Positions 4,944-6,990 of a stretch of 6,990 nucleotides of DNA are shown here, piece by piece. The notes below the pieces were generated by a model. That model was not told the DNA's origin. It was given only the letters and a program-made list of their open reading frames with translations, and searched no databases. The position numbers and the translations under genes are program-made. Positions within the stretch are counted from its first letter, which is position 1. Each line of letters starts with the position of its first letter. The stretch is from NCBI GenBank assembly GCA_021790035.1, contig JAJYIO010000131.1, positions 1 through 6,990 on the forward strand. Direction: 5' to 3'. This stretch comes from a bacterium (GTDB taxonomy: Bacteria; Cyanobacteriota; Sericytochromatia; S15B-MN24; VGJW01).

Positions 4944-5522
4944 ATGGCAACCAGCATCAAAGGAACCCGGACCGAGCAGAACCTCATGAAGGCATTCGCT
5001 GGCGAATCCGAGGCCCGGAACCGGTACACGTTCTTCGCAGGAGCGGCTCGCAAGGAAGGTCTCGTCCAGATGGCGCAGATCTTCGAGGAGACGGCCAACC
5101 AGGAGAAAGAGCATGCGAAGCGCTTCTTCGGCTTTCTCCAGGGCGGCGACGTCGAGGTGACGGTGAAGTTTCCCGCCGGCACGGTCGGCACCACGCTGGA
5201 CAACCTGAAGGCGGCGGCCGCGGGCGAGCACATGGAGTGGAGCGAGCTCTATCCCGAGTTTGCGCGCACGGCCATGGAGGAAGGCTTCCCCGAGGTCGCT
5301 GCTGCGTTCACGAACATCTCCGTCGCGGAGAAGCAGCATGGCAAGCGCTACGAGGAACTTGCCAGCAATCTCGAGGCAGGTCGCGTGTTCCGTCGTGACG
5401 GGAAGTTGACCTGGCGGTGCCTCAACTGCGGCTATCTGCACGAGGGTTCGGATGCGCCCAAGACGTGCCCGGCCTGCCTCCATCCCCAGGCCTACTTCGA
5501 GCTGCTCGGCGAGAACTGGTAG
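4944..5522 (+). CDS. rbr: Rubrerythrin (diiron peroxidase with C-terminal rubredoxin domain)
   Basis: The 192-residue protein has the length and layout of classical rubrerythrin, a cytoplasmic enzyme that reduces hydrogen peroxide to water with electrons from rubredoxin or an NAD(P)H-linked reductase. The N-terminal four-helix ferritin-like domain (about 1-148) holds the expected diiron ligands: Glu21 (GESEARNRY), Glu54 and His57 (EKEH), Glu95 and Glu98 (GEHMEW), and Glu129 and His132 (AEKQH). The C-terminal rubredoxin-like domain (155-192) has Cys159-x-x-Cys162 and Cys175-Pro-Ala-Cys178 for the FeS4 site. No ligand is missing. ATG 4944 follows GGGAG (4931-4935) by 8 nt. An in-frame ATG at 4659 was rejected because it lies inside the divergent phosphoesterase gene and would add a tail with no homology. 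The gene stands alone, with no rubredoxin or peroxide regulator gene beside it in the window. Confidence 0.97.
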   Translation: MATSIKGTRTEQNLMKAFAGESEARNRYTFFAGAARKEGLVQMAQIFEETANQEKEHAKRFFGFLQGGDVEVTVKFPAGTVGTTLDNLKAAAAGEHMEWSELYPEFARTAMEEGFPEVAAAFTNISVAEKQHGKRYEELASNLEAGRVFRRDGKLTWRCLNCGYLHEGSDAPKTCPACLHPQAYFELLGENW

Positions 5523-5543
5523 CTCTCTCGCCACGACGTAGGA

Positions 5544-5561
5544 CCGGGCCTCGGCGCCCGG
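5544..5561 (+). terminator. GC-rich stem-loop after rubrerythrin
   Basis: CCGGGC-CTCGGC-GCCCGG is a perfect 6-bp GC stem with a 6-nt loop, starting 21 nt after the rubrerythrin stop. No T-run follows, so it may only weakly terminate or stabilise the 3' end of the mRNA. Confidence 0.35.
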
Positions 5562-5576
5562 GGCCTCGCGGCGGGT

Positions 5577-5762
5577 GCTAGCCTGGACTATTCATGACCC
5601 GCTACTCGACCGTCGCATCTCGGCCCGCCTGCTTCGTTGCACCGCGGTCCGTCGGTCCTCACGTACTGTTCAAGTACGCTGCGTCCCTCGGGCCTTGTGC
5701 GCCTCGCATCCGGACCGATCTGCTCGGTCTCGCTACGCGAGCCGTGAATAATCCAGGCTAGC
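5577..5762. mobile_element. 186-bp long imperfect palindrome, probable MITE-like non-autonomous element
   Basis: The ends, 5577-5596 and 5743-5762, are inverted repeats matching at 18 of 20 positions (GCTAGCCTGGAYTATTCAYG). Similarity between the two arms continues inward with gaps, for example GACCGTCGCATCTCGGCCCG against GACCGAGCAGATCGGTCCG. It closes on a perfect 6-bp hairpin CGTACT-GTTCA-AGTACG (5662-5678) centred on the exact midpoint of the element. GCTAGC occurs in the same orientation at both edges and is palindromic. The element can therefore also be read as a 176-bp unit (5582-5757) with CCTGGAYTATTCAYG termini flanked by a CTAG duplication. No transposase or plausible protein is encoded inside. 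The structure fits a miniature inverted-repeat transposable element or an extended REP-type element. The parental insertion sequence is not known. The ends loosely recall IS1380-family termini, which I cannot verify here. Confidence 0.65.
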
Positions 5763-5871
5763 CTGGGATAGGTCTGAATCCTTTGCCAGCTGCTGATCGC
5801 TCGATCCAGAGCTGCTCTTCTTGAACCATGGCTCCTTATGGCGGAATGGATGACGGTCAAGATGATCCTGC
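5763..5871. other. Remaining gap between the palindromic element and the CsgG-like gene
   Basis: These 109 nt hold only short symmetries: the end of the 14-bp perfect palindrome CCAGGCTAGCCTGG (5753-5766), GATCG-CT-CGATC (5795-5806) and AGAGC-T-GCTCT (5808-5818). No coding frame, promoter or T-tailed terminator was seen, although the 3' end of the minus-strand gene transcript must fall here. Confidence 0.5.
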
Positions 5872-6990
5872 CTAGAAGCAGTATTCACCCGACAAGGCGA
5901 AGGACGGCCCGAAAGTGTTGGCGGAGGTCAGGGTGACACCGTGTAGCTGGTTCAACTGGAAGTTGTATGTTTCGCTCGAGTTGGCTGCATCCACGACCGT
6001 GATCTTGACCGGCATGACGGGCGTGGTCAGCAGGTAACCGAGATTGACCCCGAAGCGAAGGTCGGGAGTGAACTGGTAGGCGAGGCCCACGTCCGGTCCG
6101 CCGCCGTATCCGCCCCCGATGATGTCGATCGCAGAGCCTGGCGTGATCGCGGTGACGCCATCGGTGGCAAGCTGGCCTGCCACGGTGCGGCCGACCTGGG
6201 CGGAGGCTCCGATCAGACCCGCCTTGAGGCCCGCCGACAGGACGAGCTGGTGAAAGTAGAACCGCTTCTTGATTCCGGCCAGGATTTCGCCCGCGCCTGC
6301 GGGTGACGCCAGCAAGCCATCGAGGTCTCCGGTCAGGTAGAGTTCGGACAGGGCCGGGTTCTCGAACCTGCGCGCCAGATCCATCTCGCCCATGAGCGAT
6401 ATCTCGGGCGCCAGGGCACGACCACCCCTGGGATCGAATGTGCCCATGCCCAGCCGGACCTGCCCGCTGTAGCCCGTCTGCGGGTGTTCGACCAGGCGGT
6501 CGCCGATATCCAGGCCTGCGGGATCCTGGATGACGTCGAAGCTCGAGGTGTCGGTGGCCTCGTCCCGGATCTTGACGAATCCAGCCGGCTCCAGGGCAAA
6601 CCGGTCGCCCTCCTTCACCTTGCGGACCACGTCGTAGACCGAGTCGTAGTCGATGCCGTTGTGGGCGCCCAGGGCCATGACCAGGGAGTGATCCGGACCC
6701 TCGACGATGTGGCTCTGGATGCGAAACGCCCCGAGCTTCTTCGTCTCGTTCATCAGATCGGACAGGACACCCTCTCCCGCCGCCGGCAAGACGTCTGCAA
6801 AGCCCTCTCTGGGGGGCAGGCTGGCCAGGCGGTCGCGGTCGTCGGCGTACTCGCCCATCTCGCGTTCGCGGTCCATGCGACGGGCTCCCTTCAAGATCGT
6901 CGCGGATACGGTCTTCTCGGCGATTCCATCGGCCGTGGCCTTGCCTTCTTCCAGGCCGCTGGCCACGTCAACGACCTCGATGGATACCTC
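5872..6990 (-). CDS. Envelope protein, CsgG-like/FlgT-C-like with C-terminal beta-barrel-like region (N-terminus outside window)
   Basis: The frame is open from the window edge to TAG at 5872-5874, giving 372 visible residues. A GTG at 6966 is an unlikely true start, because the preceding codons continue the same strand pattern. The first residues, VSIEVVDVASG then GKATADG, resemble the strand V-x-V-x-V-V-D-x-x-T/S-G-E of CsgG/LpoB-type secretion-channel and lipoprotein domains. Residues 70-170 follow a helix (LSDLMNETKKLG) and resemble the FlgT C-terminal type of beta domain (LGAHNGIDYDSVYDVVRKV, GDRFAL, AGFVKI, then LDIGDRLVEHP). From about residue 173 come alternating, Gly/aromatic-rich strands (SGQVRLGMGTF, FYFHQLVLSAGLKAGLIG, IDIIGGGYGGGPDVGLAYQF, LRFGVNLGYLLTT) ending SFALSGEYCF. 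The terminal Phe is the usual outer-membrane barrel signal. The protein is probably an outer-membrane component of an export or surface-assembly system. The domain assignments are by motif and are moderate. Confidence 0.75.
   Translation of the reverse strand, partial: EVSIEVVDVASGLEEGKATADGIAEKTVSATILKGARRMDREREMGEYADDRDRLASLPPREGFADVLPAAGEGVLSDLMNETKKLGAFRIQSHIVEGPDHSLVMALGAHNGIDYDSVYDVVRKVKEGDRFALEPAGFVKIRDEATDTSSFDVIQDPAGLDIGDRLVEHPQTGYSGQVRLGMGTFDPRGGRALAPEISLMGEMDLARRFENPALSELYLTGDLDGLLASPAGAGEILAGIKKRFYFHQLVLSAGLKAGLIGASAQVGRTVAGQLATDGVTAITPGSAIDIIGGGYGGGPDVGLAYQFTPDLRFGVNLGYLLTTPVMPVKITVVDAANSSETYNFQLNQLHGVTLTSANTFGPSFALSGEYCF

Noticed and set aside
4809..5534. 241-codon minus-strand frame opposite rubrerythrin
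   Set aside because: It is an antisense shadow of a confidently identified gene.
5577..5762. CRISPR array or tRNA in the gap
   Set aside because: There is one pair of inverted ends, not regularly spaced direct repeats, and no cloverleaf with the conserved T-loop could be traced.
5588..5860. 90-codon minus-strand frame over the palindromic element
   Set aside because: Its sequence follows from the palindrome, it has no ribosome binding site or domain, and its composition is not protein-like.
6964..6966. GTG as the start of the CsgG-like protein
   Set aside because: The codons before it continue a conserved-looking strand (VSIEVVD) and no ribosome binding site precedes it, so the gene most likely continues beyond the window.

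Overview
The window is GC-rich DNA from a diderm (outer-membrane) bacterium. The evidence for this is three predicted lipoproteins with Ig-like or beta-sandwich domains, a C-terminal outer-membrane beta-barrel-like segment ending in phenylalanine, and a CsgG/FlgT-like architecture. A complete rubrerythrin suggests an anaerobic, microaerophilic or otherwise peroxide-exposed lifestyle. The mix of TIG/Big2 surface lipoproteins, glycine-rich surface protein and unusual Ala/Gly-rich proteins would suit a deep-branching or poorly cultured lineage (for example relatives of non-photosynthetic Cyanobacteria). That placement is a guess from general style, not from a marker gene.

Layout, left to right. 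(1) Positions 1-1671, plus strand: the 3' end of a Gly/Asn/Ala-rich probable surface protein, then two tightly spaced lipoprotein genes (gaps of 13 and 7 nt). One carries a Big2-like Ig domain. The other carries a beta-sandwich, an IPT/TIG domain and a further Ig-like domain. They look like one operon for cell-envelope display. (2) Positions 1672-1946: a non-coding stretch with small palindromes, one of them AT-rich just upstream of the next gene. (3) Positions 1947-3152, plus strand: a 401-residue protein of unknown function with a compact N-terminus, two Ala/Gly-rich low-complexity blocks and a C-terminal pair of hydrophobic helices. An imperfect 23-nt direct repeat lies on either side of it. 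(4) Positions 3202-4729, minus strand: an acid-phosphatase/phospholipase-C-like phosphoesterase, then a lipoprotein. Their leaders share two sequence blocks, including a CTCGTG/CACGAG inverted repeat that touches the ribosome binding site. (5) Positions 4944-5522, plus strand: rubrerythrin with all diiron and rubredoxin ligands. (6) Positions 5523-5871: a 349-nt gap holding a 186-bp long imperfect palindrome with near-perfect ends, which looks like a non-autonomous mobile element. (7) Positions 5872-6990, minus strand: the C-terminal 372 residues of an envelope protein with a CsgG-like strand motif, an FlgT-C-like middle region and an outer-membrane barrel-like tail.

Most of the content is cell-envelope biology. 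The lipoproteins at 721-1671 and 3202-3786 share a divergent beta-sandwich domain although they sit on opposite strands about 1.5 kb apart, so the locus may be a family cluster built by duplication. No CRISPR, tRNA, rRNA or intact transposase gene was seen.
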